A stretch of 64,000 bases of DNA, from contig JAWVFT010000122.1 of the NCBI GenBank assembly GCA_033855775.1, positions 1-64,000 on the forward strand, read 5' to 3'. The notes beneath the pieces were generated by a model that was not told the DNA's origin, did not search any database, and was given only the letters and a program-made list of their open reading frames with translations. Within the stretch, counting starts at the first letter, position 1. The number at the start of each line of letters is the position of its first letter. Below, piece by piece: positions 8,872 through 19,062 of this stretch. The DNA is from DASVTR01 sp033855775 (GTDB taxonomy: Bacteria > Acidobacteriota > Blastocatellia > Pyrinomonadales > Pyrinomonadaceae). The position numbers and the translations under genes are program-made.

Positions 8872-9600
8872 ATGTCAGTTGATTTCACTCCGACCAACGA
8901 ACTGGAAAGGTTGCTCCTCGCGGCCTTCACAGACCCGACCGTGCGACCGCAGTTCTACCGGACGCTGCTTGAGAGCGAGCTTTTCTTCATCGTCTTCTAC
9001 GATGAGATTGGCATTGGCATTCAACCTGCCAGAAATGGCGACGGTGAAGAGGTAATTCCGGCTTGCCTCACGCTCGACAGGCTCAAAGAATTTGCGCGCG
9101 GGGCAGGTTTCAAAGAGTACAAGCACGAGCACAGCAGCGGGCGGGAACTCCTGACGATTGTGGAGAAGACGAACGTGATTCTTAATCCGTCCACGGCTTG
9201 CGCGAAAATTTTAAGCCCGGCTGACATTCGCGGGCTGCTCGACGGCTCAATGATCAAGAACCTGAAAATCATCTCCATTGACAGGCACGAATCCTCGCTC
9301 TTGTCTGAGCCAACCGCTTATCCGCAAGAGATGATTGACGACCTGAAGGCGTCATTTGCGTTCAGCAATTTAGTCGAGACAGCTTACCTCGCGCAGATGC
9401 ATCAGGATAATCGTCAACACCCGCAACTCGTCCTCGGCCTCGAAGTGGAAGAAGGCTATGACCCCGACGAAGCGATGGAGATTGTCATGGAGAGCCTCGG
9501 CGATGATGAGTTCATCACGTTTCTGAAGCTCGGCGATGATGACATCTCTGCCTACATGCGCGAGTCGTTGACGCCATTCTACGAACGCTCCGACGGCTAA
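8872..9600 (+). CDS. SseB-family protein
   Basis: A protein of 242 residues with the SseB fold in two parts. The N-terminal domain (about 1-130) starts with the family-like NELERLLLAAFTDPTVRPQFYR and includes LNPSTACAKILSPADIRGLLDG. The C-terminal domain (about 150-240) includes HPQLVLGLEVEEGYD. SseB proteins are cytosolic. The E. coli member is named for enhanced serine sensitivity and related domains occur in type VII and type III secretion contexts, but the molecular role is not settled. GTG at 8869 directly before the ATG is an alternative start. GAAGAGAG upstream serves as ribosome binding site. Confidence 0.85.
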   Translation: MSVDFTPTNELERLLLAAFTDPTVRPQFYRTLLESELFFIVFYDEIGIGIQPARNGDGEEVIPACLTLDRLKEFARGAGFKEYKHEHSSGRELLTIVEKTNVILNPSTACAKILSPADIRGLLDGSMIKNLKIISIDRHESSLLSEPTAYPQEMIDDLKASFAFSNLVETAYLAQMHQDNRQHPQLVLGLEVEEGYDPDEAMEIVMESLGDDEFITFLKLGDDDISAYMRESLTPFYERSDG

Positions 9601-9858
9601 CACATCCGCGCGCCTGACATGGCAATAACCTGACAAAAAGTCAGCCGACTGACAAAAGTGCAGTCCGCTTTTGTCATGGCGGCTTCGCGTCCGAGCCTCT
9701 CCCGCCGCTTCGTCTTTCCTCGTCAACCTTCATCATTCCTACAGTTAGAGAGCCTGCCGCCCCGCTCCGCGACCGAGCGGCACAACTCTTGTTATGTCGC
9801 TCCGCCGGGTAATTGTTTACGGCAGTCGAAAAAGCCTTTGGATGAAAAGGGAGCAGGG

Positions 9859-10257
9859 ATGGCAAGGGTGATGATTTGCGACGACGATTGGGCCACGGCC
9901 AATCAACTTGTGGAGGCGCTGCGAGCGGGCAAGCACGAAGCCACGGTCTGCCAACACACGATGGATGTGCTGCGGGAAGCGACGGGCGGCCAGCTCGACT
10001 TAATCGCCTTCGGATTAGACATGCCCGGCTTCGGGGCCAACGCCATCGAAGCGATTCAGGAACTCGCGCCCGAAGTGTTGCTCATCGGCTTGCACAAGCG
10101 GCCATCGGAAGTGATGCGGGCCACCGTTCACGCTCATCTGGCCGCCGTCCTGCCGCGCCCCGTTGCCATCGACACTTTTATGTACGCCGTCAATCGCGCC
10201 CTCGAAACGCGCGAGCTCAGGGCGGTGTCCTCCGCTAAGTCAACGTTCCGTTCGTAA
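9859..10257 (+). CDS. Degenerate (pseudo-)receiver domain protein
   Basis: A 132-residue single-domain protein with the fold pattern of a CheY-like receiver. The acidic pocket is kept (MICDDD, residues 8-10). The strand that normally ends in the phospho-acceptor reads LIAFGLDMPG, so the acceptor Asp is replaced by Gly. The conserved Lys of the KP motif is Arg (PRPVAIDTF), and the Thr/Ser switch position is also lost (LLIGLHK). It is therefore unlikely to be phosphorylated by the usual route and may act as a constitutive or protein-binding receiver. GGGAG six bases before the ATG supports this start. It lies 54 bases upstream of the DUF11 genes, which it might regulate. Confidence 0.8.
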   Translation: MARVMICDDDWATANQLVEALRAGKHEATVCQHTMDVLREATGGQLDLIAFGLDMPGFGANAIEAIQELAPEVLLIGLHKRPSEVMRATVHAHLAAVLPRPVAIDTFMYAVNRALETRELRAVSSAKSTFRS

Positions 10258-10311
10258 GAACTTTTCCGAATCCTCCCGGCCCCGGCGGGAATCACTCGTT
10301 AGGAGAAAAAC

Positions 10312-10836
10312 ATGAAGAAGTTAAGCAGAAGAATCCGCGTGTTGCCGGTCGCCGTGCTGTGTTTGCTCGTCGTCGGCGGCGCGGCGGCTTTCACGCAGAG
10401 ACAGTACAGCAGAGCGCAGGCCGGACGGCCCGAAGTCAAGGTCGTGCTTGCCGGCGCGGTCGAACGCGATGCGACCCGCTTGCCCGTCGAGAAAATCGCC
10501 TCGGTGATGCCCGGCGAGACGCTCGACTGGACAATCACTTCACAGAACGAAGGCACGGCCCCGGCGCGCGAGTACAAGACGGTCGGCCAGATTCCGAAGG
10601 GCACGACTTTCATCGCAGGCTCGGCGACCGCCGACGGCACGGCCAACGTCAGCTACAGCATTGACAACGGCAAGTCTTACTCCGCGCAGCCGACCATCGC
10701 AGAGAAGCAAACGGACGGCTCGACCAGGCGCGTCGCGGCTCCCGCCTCGATGTACACGCAAGTCCGCTACGAGTGGGCAGACCCGCTGGCCGACGGCGGC
10801 AAGCTGAACGCTTCGTACAAAGTGCGCGTCAAGTAG
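10312..10836 (+). CDS. Small exported DUF11-like protein
   Basis: A 174-residue protein with a signal peptide (KKLSRRIRVLPVAVLCLLVVGGAAA). The mature part is a single beta-sandwich module (VMPGETLDWTITSQNEGT, then GQIPKGTTFIAGSATADG) of the DUF11 type. This domain is repeated in large surface proteins of Deinococcus, cyanobacteria and others and has an Ig-like fold. It is the first of four co-directional genes encoding such modules. AGGAG precedes the ATG. It may be a soluble subunit of a cell-surface layer formed with the three larger proteins; this is inferred from context. Confidence 0.85.
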   Translation: MKKLSRRIRVLPVAVLCLLVVGGAAAFTQRQYSRAQAGRPEVKVVLAGAVERDATRLPVEKIASVMPGETLDWTITSQNEGTAPAREYKTVGQIPKGTTFIAGSATADGTANVSYSIDNGKSYSAQPTIAEKQTDGSTRRVAAPASMYTQVRYEWADPLADGGKLNASYKVRVK

Positions 10837-10964
10837 CAATCGTGCTTCCAAGTCCCTGAAGACCCGAACCCCGGAGAAGCCGAACGCGCGCCCTTCCACA
10901 ACGACTGCTGCCGCCTCTGTTGGCAGTTCCGCACCCATCCAACATTAAAGATTGAGGAATCGAA

Positions 10965-13112
10965 ATGAAGATTAGATATAACTCCCCCAAGAGACCCGGC
11001 GCGCTGTGGCGTCTGCTGACGCTCGTGGCGCTCGGTTGCGCTTACGGCGCGGCGGTTCTGGCCCAGCAGACAGCGGGCGGCACACAGATTTCAAACACCG
11101 CCACTGCCAGTTATGACGACGGCAGCGGCAATACTTACAACACGACATCCCTGCCGGTCGTCGTCACGGTCGCCAACGTGGCCGGACTGGCGATTACACC
11201 TGACGGCGGCGGCGGCTCGGTCGTTGCCGGGAACACGAACGCCAGCGTCGTCTTCACCGTCACCAACACCGGCAACTTCTCAGACACCGTGACGTTCCAA
11301 GCCAACGGCGCGAGCCTCATCGTCGGCGGGGCCATCTCGCTCGCCAACGTGACGCAGGCTTTCGTCGATGTTAACGGCGACAACACATTCAACGGCGCGG
11401 ACGTTAACATACTGACCAACCCGGCTGCCGTCACTTCGGCTGCCGTCGCGGCGAACGGCTCCATCGCGGTCGTCGTCAAGTACGGCGTCCCAAGCAACGC
11501 CAGTGGCAGTGTCACCATTCAACTCGGCGACACGCCCGGCGCGGGCAACGGCGACAACGCCGTCGCTAACCTGTCAGCCAACGAAGTCCGCAACACGACG
11601 GCTGGCGTCAACGGTCGCTCCGAAGGTCGCGGCAACTACAGCGTCACGGTGCAGACCGACGCAACGTTGCAGACCTACCTGACCGCTCCGGCTGGCCCGA
11701 TTGCCGCTGGCAGCGACATCACCTACACGTCTATGCACACCTGCAACACGGGCACGCAGACCGCCAACTCGATAACGCTGACCAATGCTCCGGTCGGCTC
11801 CAAGACGGGCATCTTCGAGATAGTGCCGATTCCCTTGCAGACTGCTCTGGCCGCCGGTCAGACCTTCCCCGCGGGCACGCTCTACTCGAACGACGCCTTG
11901 ACGGTCAGCCCCATCACGGCGACATGGACGACCGCTCCGGCGGGCGCGCTCAATCTCGTCAAGCGCATCGCCTTCAATCGCGGCGCGACGCTGGCGGCGA
12001 GCGGCTGCACGTCAGACATCTCCTACAAGGTCACGATTGACGTGGCTGCCAACGCCAACATTCCGGTGCTGGCCATCGTTGATTCGTTTGCCCTCAACAG
12101 CTTCTCCGCACAGATCACAGACCAATCGGGCGACACGGTGGCGGGCGCCGGTAATGGCCGCGCAGACTTGAGCCCGGCGGGCAGCCTCCCCGACGGCAGC
12201 AACCTTTCGCAGCCGGGTAACATAGACGGCGACGGTGTGTTGCTCGTCACGCTTATCGCCAGGTTGGGCGCAGTCCTGAATGGCCCAAGTGGTCAGCCCG
12301 GCGCGACCGGCCCGACCAACACGACCAATGACGACTTCACCAACAAGAGCGTCAACACAGGCATCGCAGGCATTCCGCCGGGCAGCAACACCAACGCCAG
12401 CGGCGTCGTCACCTTCACCAACACCGTGCAGAACACCGGCAACGCCGATGACATCTTCACGCTGTCGGTTCCGAACTACGCATCTCTTCCGAGCGGCACA
12501 GTTCTCGTTATCACGACGCCGAACGGGACAGTCACCGTCAACGCGGGCAACGCGGCGGGCAGCGTGGCGATTAACGTCGCGCGCGGCGCCACGGCCAACT
12601 ACACTGTGCAGATGACGCTGCCCACCAACCAGCCCGTGCTCGCTGGCTACGACGCGCAGTTGCGCGCCGTCTCCGCCAACACTCCGGCCTCGAACAACCT
12701 GACGATTGACCGCATCTGGACAGGCTTTGTCCGGCTCGTCAAAACGACGCCTGCGCAGATTATCAACGGCACAGGCAACGGCGGCCCGACCGACCCGGTT
12801 CCCGGCGCAGTCATCGTCTATCAAATCGCCTACACCAACGTCACGGGCGGCAACGGCTCCGGCTCCGGCAACGGATTATTGACGGCCAGCAATATCGTCA
12901 TCTCCGAAAACGGCGGCGCGGGAACGAACAACTGGGCGACCAACACGACGATGGCGCTCGTGCCTGCTCCGTCCGACACCAACGGCGGAACCATCACGGA
13001 CGGAACAACCAGCGGCGCAGTCACAGCCGCGACGAACTTCCTCAAGGACACCGTTGCGACACTCGCGCCGGGAGCCACTGGGACGTTCTCCTTCCGTCGG
13101 ACTATCAAGTAG
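10965..13112 (+). CDS. Large exported DUF11-repeat protein
   Basis: A 715-residue protein with an N-terminal signal peptide (LWRLLTLVALGCAYGAAVLAQ). The rest is Thr/Asn/Gly-rich beta structure with repeated surface modules. One starts with GTQISNTATASYDDGSG, another has VVAGNTNASVVFTVTNTGNFSD, and a later one has FVRLVKTTPAQIINGTGNG. Short Asp-rich loops such as DVNGDNTFNGAD resemble calcium-binding dockerin-like loops. No C-terminal barrel or anchor is visible, so it is probably released to the periplasm or cell surface. Composition and gene order tie it to the 1914-residue barrel protein that follows 205 bases later. GAGG precedes the ATG. Confidence 0.9.
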   Translation: MKIRYNSPKRPGALWRLLTLVALGCAYGAAVLAQQTAGGTQISNTATASYDDGSGNTYNTTSLPVVVTVANVAGLAITPDGGGGSVVAGNTNASVVFTVTNTGNFSDTVTFQANGASLIVGGAISLANVTQAFVDVNGDNTFNGADVNILTNPAAVTSAAVAANGSIAVVVKYGVPSNASGSVTIQLGDTPGAGNGDNAVANLSANEVRNTTAGVNGRSEGRGNYSVTVQTDATLQTYLTAPAGPIAAGSDITYTSMHTCNTGTQTANSITLTNAPVGSKTGIFEIVPIPLQTALAAGQTFPAGTLYSNDALTVSPITATWTTAPAGALNLVKRIAFNRGATLAASGCTSDISYKVTIDVAANANIPVLAIVDSFALNSFSAQITDQSGDTVAGAGNGRADLSPAGSLPDGSNLSQPGNIDGDGVLLVTLIARLGAVLNGPSGQPGATGPTNTTNDDFTNKSVNTGIAGIPPGSNTNASGVVTFTNTVQNTGNADDIFTLSVPNYASLPSGTVLVITTPNGTVTVNAGNAAGSVAINVARGATANYTVQMTLPTNQPVLAGYDAQLRAVSANTPASNNLTIDRIWTGFVRLVKTTPAQIINGTGNGGPTDPVPGAVIVYQIAYTNVTGGNGSGSGNGLLTASNIVISENGGAGTNNWATNTTMALVPAPSDTNGGTITDGTTSGAVTAATNFLKDTVATLAPGATGTFSFRRTIK

Positions 13113-13317
13113 CGGGAAGCCGCATCCGCGCTGCTTGATTCGCAAAGCGACGCGGGAGGTGGAACACGAACACGTGCTCCGTTCCAGTCACCTCCCGCGC
13201 CGCCTTGAAAGCAAGGCTGAACGACGGGCGCGGGCTGATGATGAATCATCTCCCCAACGCTTTCATTCATCGCTGCCGCGTTCATCGTTCAGCCTTCATC
13301 CCTCAGCCCCTTTAACT

Positions 13318-16300
13318 ATGCCGCTGGCCTCCCTTCAGAGCAGAATCCGAATGATCGTTGCCATCCTGGCGGCGGTCATTTGCGCTTCTACGGCGATGGG
13401 GTTCGGGCGCATGCCGGACGAGCCGACCGAAGCCGGAGCAGCCATCTCGAACCGCGCCGAAGCGACTTATGTTGACGACGAAGGCGCGACTTTTTCGACT
13501 GTCTCCCCGACCGTCACCGTCACAGTCCTCGCCGTCTCGACCCTGAACGTCACGCCCGACGAGACAGAGCCTTCCACGAGCGTCGCTCCCAACGAACGCA
13601 TCACGCGCCTCTTCAACATCTGCAACACGGGCAACACGCCCGACTTCTACACCATCACGCGCGCCGAAGTCTCCGCCCCGTCGCGTCTCATCAGCCTGCA
13701 CTTCGACGCGGACTTGAGCGGCACGCTGACCGACGCAGACCCGCTCATTCAAATCGGCTCAAGCCTTTCGCCGCGCCTTGGGCCGGGCCGCTGCATCAAC
13801 GTCATCGCCGTCATAGAGACTGCCGATGCCGCGCCCAATTCGCGCCTGACCATCAATCTCACAGCGCGCTCCAACGTCACAGAGTCCGTCAACGGGCTCG
13901 CGCAGAACGACGGCACAATCATCAACGCCGTCGGCAACGGAGCGCGCCTGACAGACCCCGCGAATCCGAATCTGCCGCCGCTCAAGCTGGTGGAAAACAG
14001 CGAGCGCGTTACGGCTTCGCCCGGCCAGACGCTCGGCTACACCATCGCCTTTCGCAACAACGGCGACGTTGCTGCGCGTCGCGTCACCATCGTTGACGAA
14101 CTGCCCGTCGGTCTTGAGTATGTTCCAAACACGCTGCGCCTCGGCCAGCGCGCTTTGACCGACGCGGCTGATGCGGATGAAGGCAGCGTGGCGGGCAATC
14201 GCATCGAACTGTTGTTGGAGACGGTCGCGCCCAATGAAGTCGTGCAGATAGCCTTGCGCGCCCGCGTCGGCGGACAGATTGCTCCCGGCGCCGGAGCGAT
14301 TAACTACGCGACGGTCGCCGGAGAGAACGCGCCCGTCGCCAAAAGCTCTTCGGCCCTCGCCGTCGTTGACCCCTTCGGGACGGTTTACAACGGCCACAGC
14401 GGCGGCAGTCAATCAATCGCGGGAGCGCGCCTGACCATCTTTCAAGACCAGCCGAACGGAACGCCGCTCGCGCTCACTGGCGGCATCGGCTTCGCGCCCA
14501 ACGAAGCCAACGAGAATCCTTACACGACGCTGGCGGGCGGCCACTTCAGCTTCATGCTGACGCCCGAACAGGCTGGCGCGCTCAACGCTCCGGCGCGTTA
14601 CTACTTGAACGTCGCAGCCCAGGGCTATCGCCAGCGAATGCTTGAGCTAACCGTTCGTCCATCCGGCGACGGCCTCTACACTGCAACCGTGCGCGCTCTC
14701 GACGGCCAACCCATCGCGCGCTCCGGCAGCTTCGAAGTGACGAACGACAGCGTGCTGCTTGAAAATCTCGCCAGCCTCGCTCTCAACGTTCCGATGTTTG
14801 AGCAACGCGGACTGGAAATCTCCAAGTCAACCGACCGCCAGCGCGTTGAAATCGGCGACGCGATTACCTATCGCATCGAGGTTCATAATCCGTCGGCGGC
14901 TGTCGTCAACGACACAATCGTCCGCGACCATCTGCCCGTCTCTTTCCACTACGTTCCCGGCACGGCCCAACTCCAAATCGGAACCGGCCTGAAGCGCGCC
15001 ATCGAGCCTGAGACGCAGGGCGAAGAGCTTATCTTTCATCTGGGCGAGCTTGGGGCCGGAGCCAATGCGCGGCTGCTCTATCGCGTGCGCGTAGGGGCCA
15101 ACGCGGGCGAAGGCGAGCGCGAGAACACGGCTATCGCCGTCGGCATCTTTCCCACGGGCGAGCGCGACCAGACCGCGCCCGCACGCGCGACCGTCTTCGT
15201 CGGCGGCGGCGTCTTCTCGACAAGACAAACCATCGTGGGCCGCGTCTTCGAGGACGCAAACAACAACGGGCAGTTTGACGACGACGAACGACCGATGCCC
15301 GGCGTGCGTCTCTTCCTGAACAACGGCCAATCGGTCATCACAGATTCGGCTGGCCTCTACAACTTCCCTTCGCTCGGCGACGGCGCGCTGGTTATCGCGC
15401 TCGACTCCGTGACGCTGCCCGACGGCTATCAATTGACGGACGGCGGCTCGCTCTCCGGCCATAGCTGGACGCGGCTGCTCAGGACGCCGCTCGGCGGCGG
15501 CGCGCTGCTCAAGCAGAACTTCGCCCTTGCCAAAAAAGACGGCTCAAGCAGTTCGCGCCCCGCGTCATCAAGCTCCGCCTATCCAGTCTCAAACGCGCTC
15601 GCCGCGTCGAACAATTCAAACGCTGCGTCGAACAACTCGACAAGCGAGGGCGACAAGCGTAAGTCTGCGACGAAGGCGCAGCCCGCCAGCGTTGAGACGG
15701 CGACGAACAAGCCGGGTGAAACTGCGAAGACAACCGAAGCTCCCTTGACGGGCGAAGCGGCGAAGGCAAGCGAGGCGGCGAAGGCGACGGAGGCTCCGCT
15801 CGCGGCTGGCACTTACGAAATCGCTTCGACCGAAACGCTTGAGCCTGTCGCGCCGGGCGAAGTGCGCGTGCTCTCTCCAGCGGCGAACGCGGTCATCATG
15901 TCTCCGGCGATGCAGTTGGAAGCGCGCGTCGCGCTTGAGTGGAGCATTCGTCTCGAAGTCAACAATGAACGCATCTCCGATAGAAGCATCGGCACGAGTC
16001 GTCTCGACCAGAAGAATCGTCTGGCGACCTACACCTACGTCGGCCTCAACCTGCGCCCCGGCCCGAATCGCGTCAGCGTCACGGCCATCAGCCCGGCTGG
16101 CGTCGCCGGTCGCACGCAAGAGTTGATGGTGATGGGACGCGGCCCCGCGCGCCGCATTGAGATTGCGCCGGAGAAGACCGAGATTCAAGCCGATGGCCGC
16201 GACGTGAGCCTCGTCCGCGTGCGCGCCTTCGACGAGTGGGGCAACCCTGCGGCTGACGGCTCGGTCGGCATCGAAACTTCGACCGGCAACCTGCAACGTC

Positions 16301-19062
16301 CCGACAGCCAGAAGCCCGAAGCTGACGCTTCCATCAAACGCGAAGCGAGCGGCATTGAGATGATGCCGAACGAGACGGCCAACCAGCCGAACACACAGGT
16401 CATCGTCCCGCTCACGAACGGCGAAGCCGTCGTCAAGCTGACCGCCGCGGGCTCTCCCGGCGAAGCCCGCCTGCGCGCTCAACTCGGCGACGAAGAAGCC
16501 AAGGCGAGCGTTCGCATCATCCCCGAATCGAGGCCGACTATCCTCGTCGGTCTGGCCGATGTCAGCATCGGCAAGGGCATTCCCGAAGTCGCGCTGCGCG
16601 GCGAGCAGGGCAACGTGCGCAGCCGCTTGAGCTTCTTCTACAACGGCCCCGTCTTCAGTTCGCGCAACATGCTGACGCTCGCCTACGATTCGCAGCGACC
16701 GCTCAATCGCACCGCCGGGCGCGACCGTCTCTTCCAACTCGACCCGCTCGACCGCGCCTACCCGCTCTTCGGCGATTCCTCGACGCGCCTCGAATCCGCG
16801 CAGTCGAACTCAAAGCTCTACGCGCGTCTTGACCGTGGCCGCTCCTACGCCATGTTCGGAGACTTTGAAGCCGACATGGACGACCTTGACCTCGCCGGAT
16901 ATTCACGCAAGCTGACGGGCGTGAAGCTGCACGTCGAAAACTCGCGGGGCGATTTCGTGACGGTGACGGGCGCGCGGCCCGACACGACTTTCGCGCGCGA
17001 TGTTTTTCCGGGCGGAACGCTCAGCTTGCTGCGTCTCTCGCACGCGGACGTGCTGCCCGGCTCGGAATCAATCGCGCTCGAAGTGCGCGACCGCCGCAAT
17101 CCTGAAATCATTCTGTCGCGCGAAACGCTCGTCCGCTCGGTTGACTACAACCTCAACCCCGCGACCGGCGAGCTCTTCTTCCTGCGCTACATCTCGACCT
17201 TCGACTACGCGCTCAACCTCGTGCAACTCGTCGCCACTTATGAACACCGCGCCACCGACATGACCTCCGCCGTCTACACTGCGCGCGTAGAGAAGACCTT
17301 CGGCAAGCTCGGACTGCGGCTCGGACTCTCGGCCATCTCGCAGCGACAGTCAGACCTCGGCTCGTTCATGCTCGGCGGCCTCGACGGCGAAAAGTCGCTG
17401 CCGAACAAAGGCGCGCTGCGCTTCGCATGGGCCAGAAGCCACGGCGAGATAATGGGCGGCGGCAACTTCTTCGAGACGGGCAACGGCGAGCACAACGGCG
17501 ACGCTTACATGCTCGAACTCGACCAGCCTTTGAACTACAAGCAAGCGGCCCTGCGCGCTCGCTACAGCAGTTCGTCGAGCGGCTTCCTCAATCCGTTCGG
17601 CGCGACCGTGACGCCGGGAGCGCGGCGCGGCGAAGTCTCCTTCGAGTTTAAGCCGCGAGCCAGCACATTGCTTCAGTTCGGCTTGATGACCGAGCGCAAC
17701 CGCACCGATTTGGTTGATAACTCGCGCCTCACCTATTCGGCCTCCTGGGACCAGACGATTAACGAGCGCGTCCGCTTTCATCTGGGCTACGACCATCGCA
17801 GTCTTTCGGACGACTTATCGGCGCGCTCGACCGAATCGAATCTCGTCACCGCCGCCGTCGAAGCTCAAGTGACGGACAAGCTCAACGTCACCGTCAAGCG
17901 CGAGCAGAATTTGGGCGAGCCTGACCCGACCTATCCGAACCAGACGACGCTCGCCGCCAACTACGCCGTCAATCAACTGACGCGCATCTTCTTCACGCAG
18001 CGGCTCGCCTCCGCTCCGATAACGCCGATTGGCGACTACTCGAACACGGGCTTTGCCGCGACCAGCGCACGCCGCGAGACGGCCCTCGGCGTCGAGACGC
18101 GCTTCGGCAAGTACACTTCGGCGACGGGTCGTTATCAACTTGAAAACGGGGTGACGGGGACAGACAGCTTCGCCGTCATCGGTCTGCAAAATCGCATTCC
18201 CGTCAGCGACACGCTCGCGCTTGAAGTGGGCTTTGAGCGCGGCTTTCATCTGGCGGGCGACGGCGAGAGCTTCAACAGCCTGACGGGCGGTTTCGCTTGG
18301 ACGCCCGTCGAAGATTTTCGCGCCACCGCGCGTTATGAATTTCGTGACCGCAACGGTCTGGGCCAACTGCTCGCCTTCGGGGCGGCGGGCCGCATCAGTC
18401 CGGGCTTAACGACGATGGCGCGCTTTCAGTATGCGCGCGGCAACTTCGGCGGGCGCAGCGGTTCTTCCACGGACGGCATGGCGGCGATTGCCCTGCGCCC
18501 GCTCTCGACAGACCGCGTGGGCTTGCTGTTTAGCTACAACCACCGCTCCATCTTTCAGGACGACAACGACAACGACAACGCGACGCTGCCCCTGCGCGAC
18601 CGCATTGACTCGCTTTCGGCGGACGGCTATTTTCAGGCGACGAGCGCGCTTGAGCTTTACGGTCGCTTCGCCCTGCGCTTGAACGCCAACGGCCAACCCG
18701 ACTTGCCTTACGTCTCGACCCTGACCTACCTGACGCAGGGGCGCGTTCAGTATCGCTTGACGAGCCGCTTCGATTGGGCGGGCGAAGCGCGGCTGCTCGT
18801 GCAGCCGTCTTCCGGCACGCAGCGCGCCGTCTACGGCACGGAGCTTGGTTTCTGGGTGATGCCCGATTTGCGCGTCGGCGGCGGCTACAACTTCACACGC
18901 TCCGGCGAGCCTGCGGGCGCGCGTTCCGGCTTGCCCGCGCGGCGCGGCTTCTACTTCACAATCTCCTCGAAGCTCTCAAACCTCTTCGACCTGTTCGGCA
19001 CGTCTAGACAAGGACTGGCAAACGACAACAAGGTCGCGCCACAGAGCGGCGAAAACAGATGA
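13318..19062 (+). CDS. Giant DUF11 / SdrB-like outer-membrane beta-barrel protein
   Basis: A 1914-residue surface protein. The start at 13318 opens with a signal peptide (MIVAILAAVICASTAMGFG); the frame stays open upstream but would run into the previous gene. DUF11 modules begin near residues 223 (LKLVENSERVTAS) and 499 (LEISKSTDRQRVEIGD). An SdrB-like calcium-loop module follows at about 638 (GRVFEDANNNGQFDDDE), then a Ser/Asn/Ala/Lys-rich linker at 740-838. An invasin-like Ig module lies near 948 (EIQADGRDVSLVRVRAFD). From about 1070 to the end, alternating amphipathic strands rich in Arg, Tyr and Phe look like an outer-membrane barrel. The barrel probably anchors the DUF11 stalk on the cell surface. 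The stop overlaps the next start (ATGA). Confidence 0.9.
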   Translation: MPLASLQSRIRMIVAILAAVICASTAMGFGRMPDEPTEAGAAISNRAEATYVDDEGATFSTVSPTVTVTVLAVSTLNVTPDETEPSTSVAPNERITRLFNICNTGNTPDFYTITRAEVSAPSRLISLHFDADLSGTLTDADPLIQIGSSLSPRLGPGRCINVIAVIETADAAPNSRLTINLTARSNVTESVNGLAQNDGTIINAVGNGARLTDPANPNLPPLKLVENSERVTASPGQTLGYTIAFRNNGDVAARRVTIVDELPVGLEYVPNTLRLGQRALTDAADADEGSVAGNRIELLLETVAPNEVVQIALRARVGGQIAPGAGAINYATVAGENAPVAKSSSALAVVDPFGTVYNGHSGGSQSIAGARLTIFQDQPNGTPLALTGGIGFAPNEANENPYTTLAGGHFSFMLTPEQAGALNAPARYYLNVAAQGYRQRMLELTVRPSGDGLYTATVRALDGQPIARSGSFEVTNDSVLLENLASLALNVPMFEQRGLEISKSTDRQRVEIGDAITYRIEVHNPSAAVVNDTIVRDHLPVSFHYVPGTAQLQIGTGLKRAIEPETQGEELIFHLGELGAGANARLLYRVRVGANAGEGERENTAIAVGIFPTGERDQTAPARATVFVGGGVFSTRQTIVGRVFEDANNNGQFDDDERPMPGVRLFLNNGQSVITDSAGLYNFPSLGDGALVIALDSVTLPDGYQLTDGGSLSGHSWTRLLRTPLGGGALLKQNFALAKKDGSSSSRPASSSSAYPVSNALAASNNSNAASNNSTSEGDKRKSATKAQPASVETATNKPGETAKTTEAPLTGEAAKASEAAKATEAPLAAGTYEIASTETLEPVAPGEVRVLSPAANAVIMSPAMQLEARVALEWSIRLEVNNERISDRSIGTSRLDQKNRLATYTYVGLNLRPGPNRVSVTAISPAGVAGRTQELMVMGRGPARRIEIAPEKTEIQADGRDVSLVRVRAFDEWGNPAADGSVGIETSTGNLQRPDSQKPEADASIKREASGIEMMPNETANQPNTQVIVPLTNGEAVVKLTAAGSPGEARLRAQLGDEEAKASVRIIPESRPTILVGLADVSIGKGIPEVALRGEQGNVRSRLSFFYNGPVFSSRNMLTLAYDSQRPLNRTAGRDRLFQLDPLDRAYPLFGDSSTRLESAQSNSKLYARLDRGRSYAMFGDFEADMDDLDLAGYSRKLTGVKLHVENSRGDFVTVTGARPDTTFARDVFPGGTLSLLRLSHADVLPGSESIALEVRDRRNPEIILSRETLVRSVDYNLNPATGELFFLRYISTFDYALNLVQLVATYEHRATDMTSAVYTARVEKTFGKLGLRLGLSAISQRQSDLGSFMLGGLDGEKSLPNKGALRFAWARSHGEIMGGGNFFETGNGEHNGDAYMLELDQPLNYKQAALRARYSSSSSGFLNPFGATVTPGARRGEVSFEFKPRASTLLQFGLMTERNRTDLVDNSRLTYSASWDQTINERVRFHLGYDHRSLSDDLSARSTESNLVTAAVEAQVTDKLNVTVKREQNLGEPDPTYPNQTTLAANYAVNQLTRIFFTQRLASAPITPIGDYSNTGFAATSARRETALGVETRFGKYTSATGRYQLENGVTGTDSFAVIGLQNRIPVSDTLALEVGFERGFHLAGDGESFNSLTGGFAWTPVEDFRATARYEFRDRNGLGQLLAFGAAGRISPGLTTMARFQYARGNFGGRSGSSTDGMAAIALRPLSTDRVGLLFSYNHRSIFQDDNDNDNATLPLRDRIDSLSADGYFQATSALELYGRFALRLNANGQPDLPYVSTLTYLTQGRVQYRLTSRFDWAGEARLLVQPSSGTQRAVYGTELGFWVMPDLRVGGGYNFTRSGEPAGARSGLPARRGFYFTISSKLSNLFDLFGTSRQGLANDNKVAPQSGENR

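Noticed and set aside
13054..13317. Upstream start for the giant barrel protein
   Set aside because: It would overlap the end of the previous DUF11 gene and place 88 non-signal residues before a clear signal peptide at 13318.
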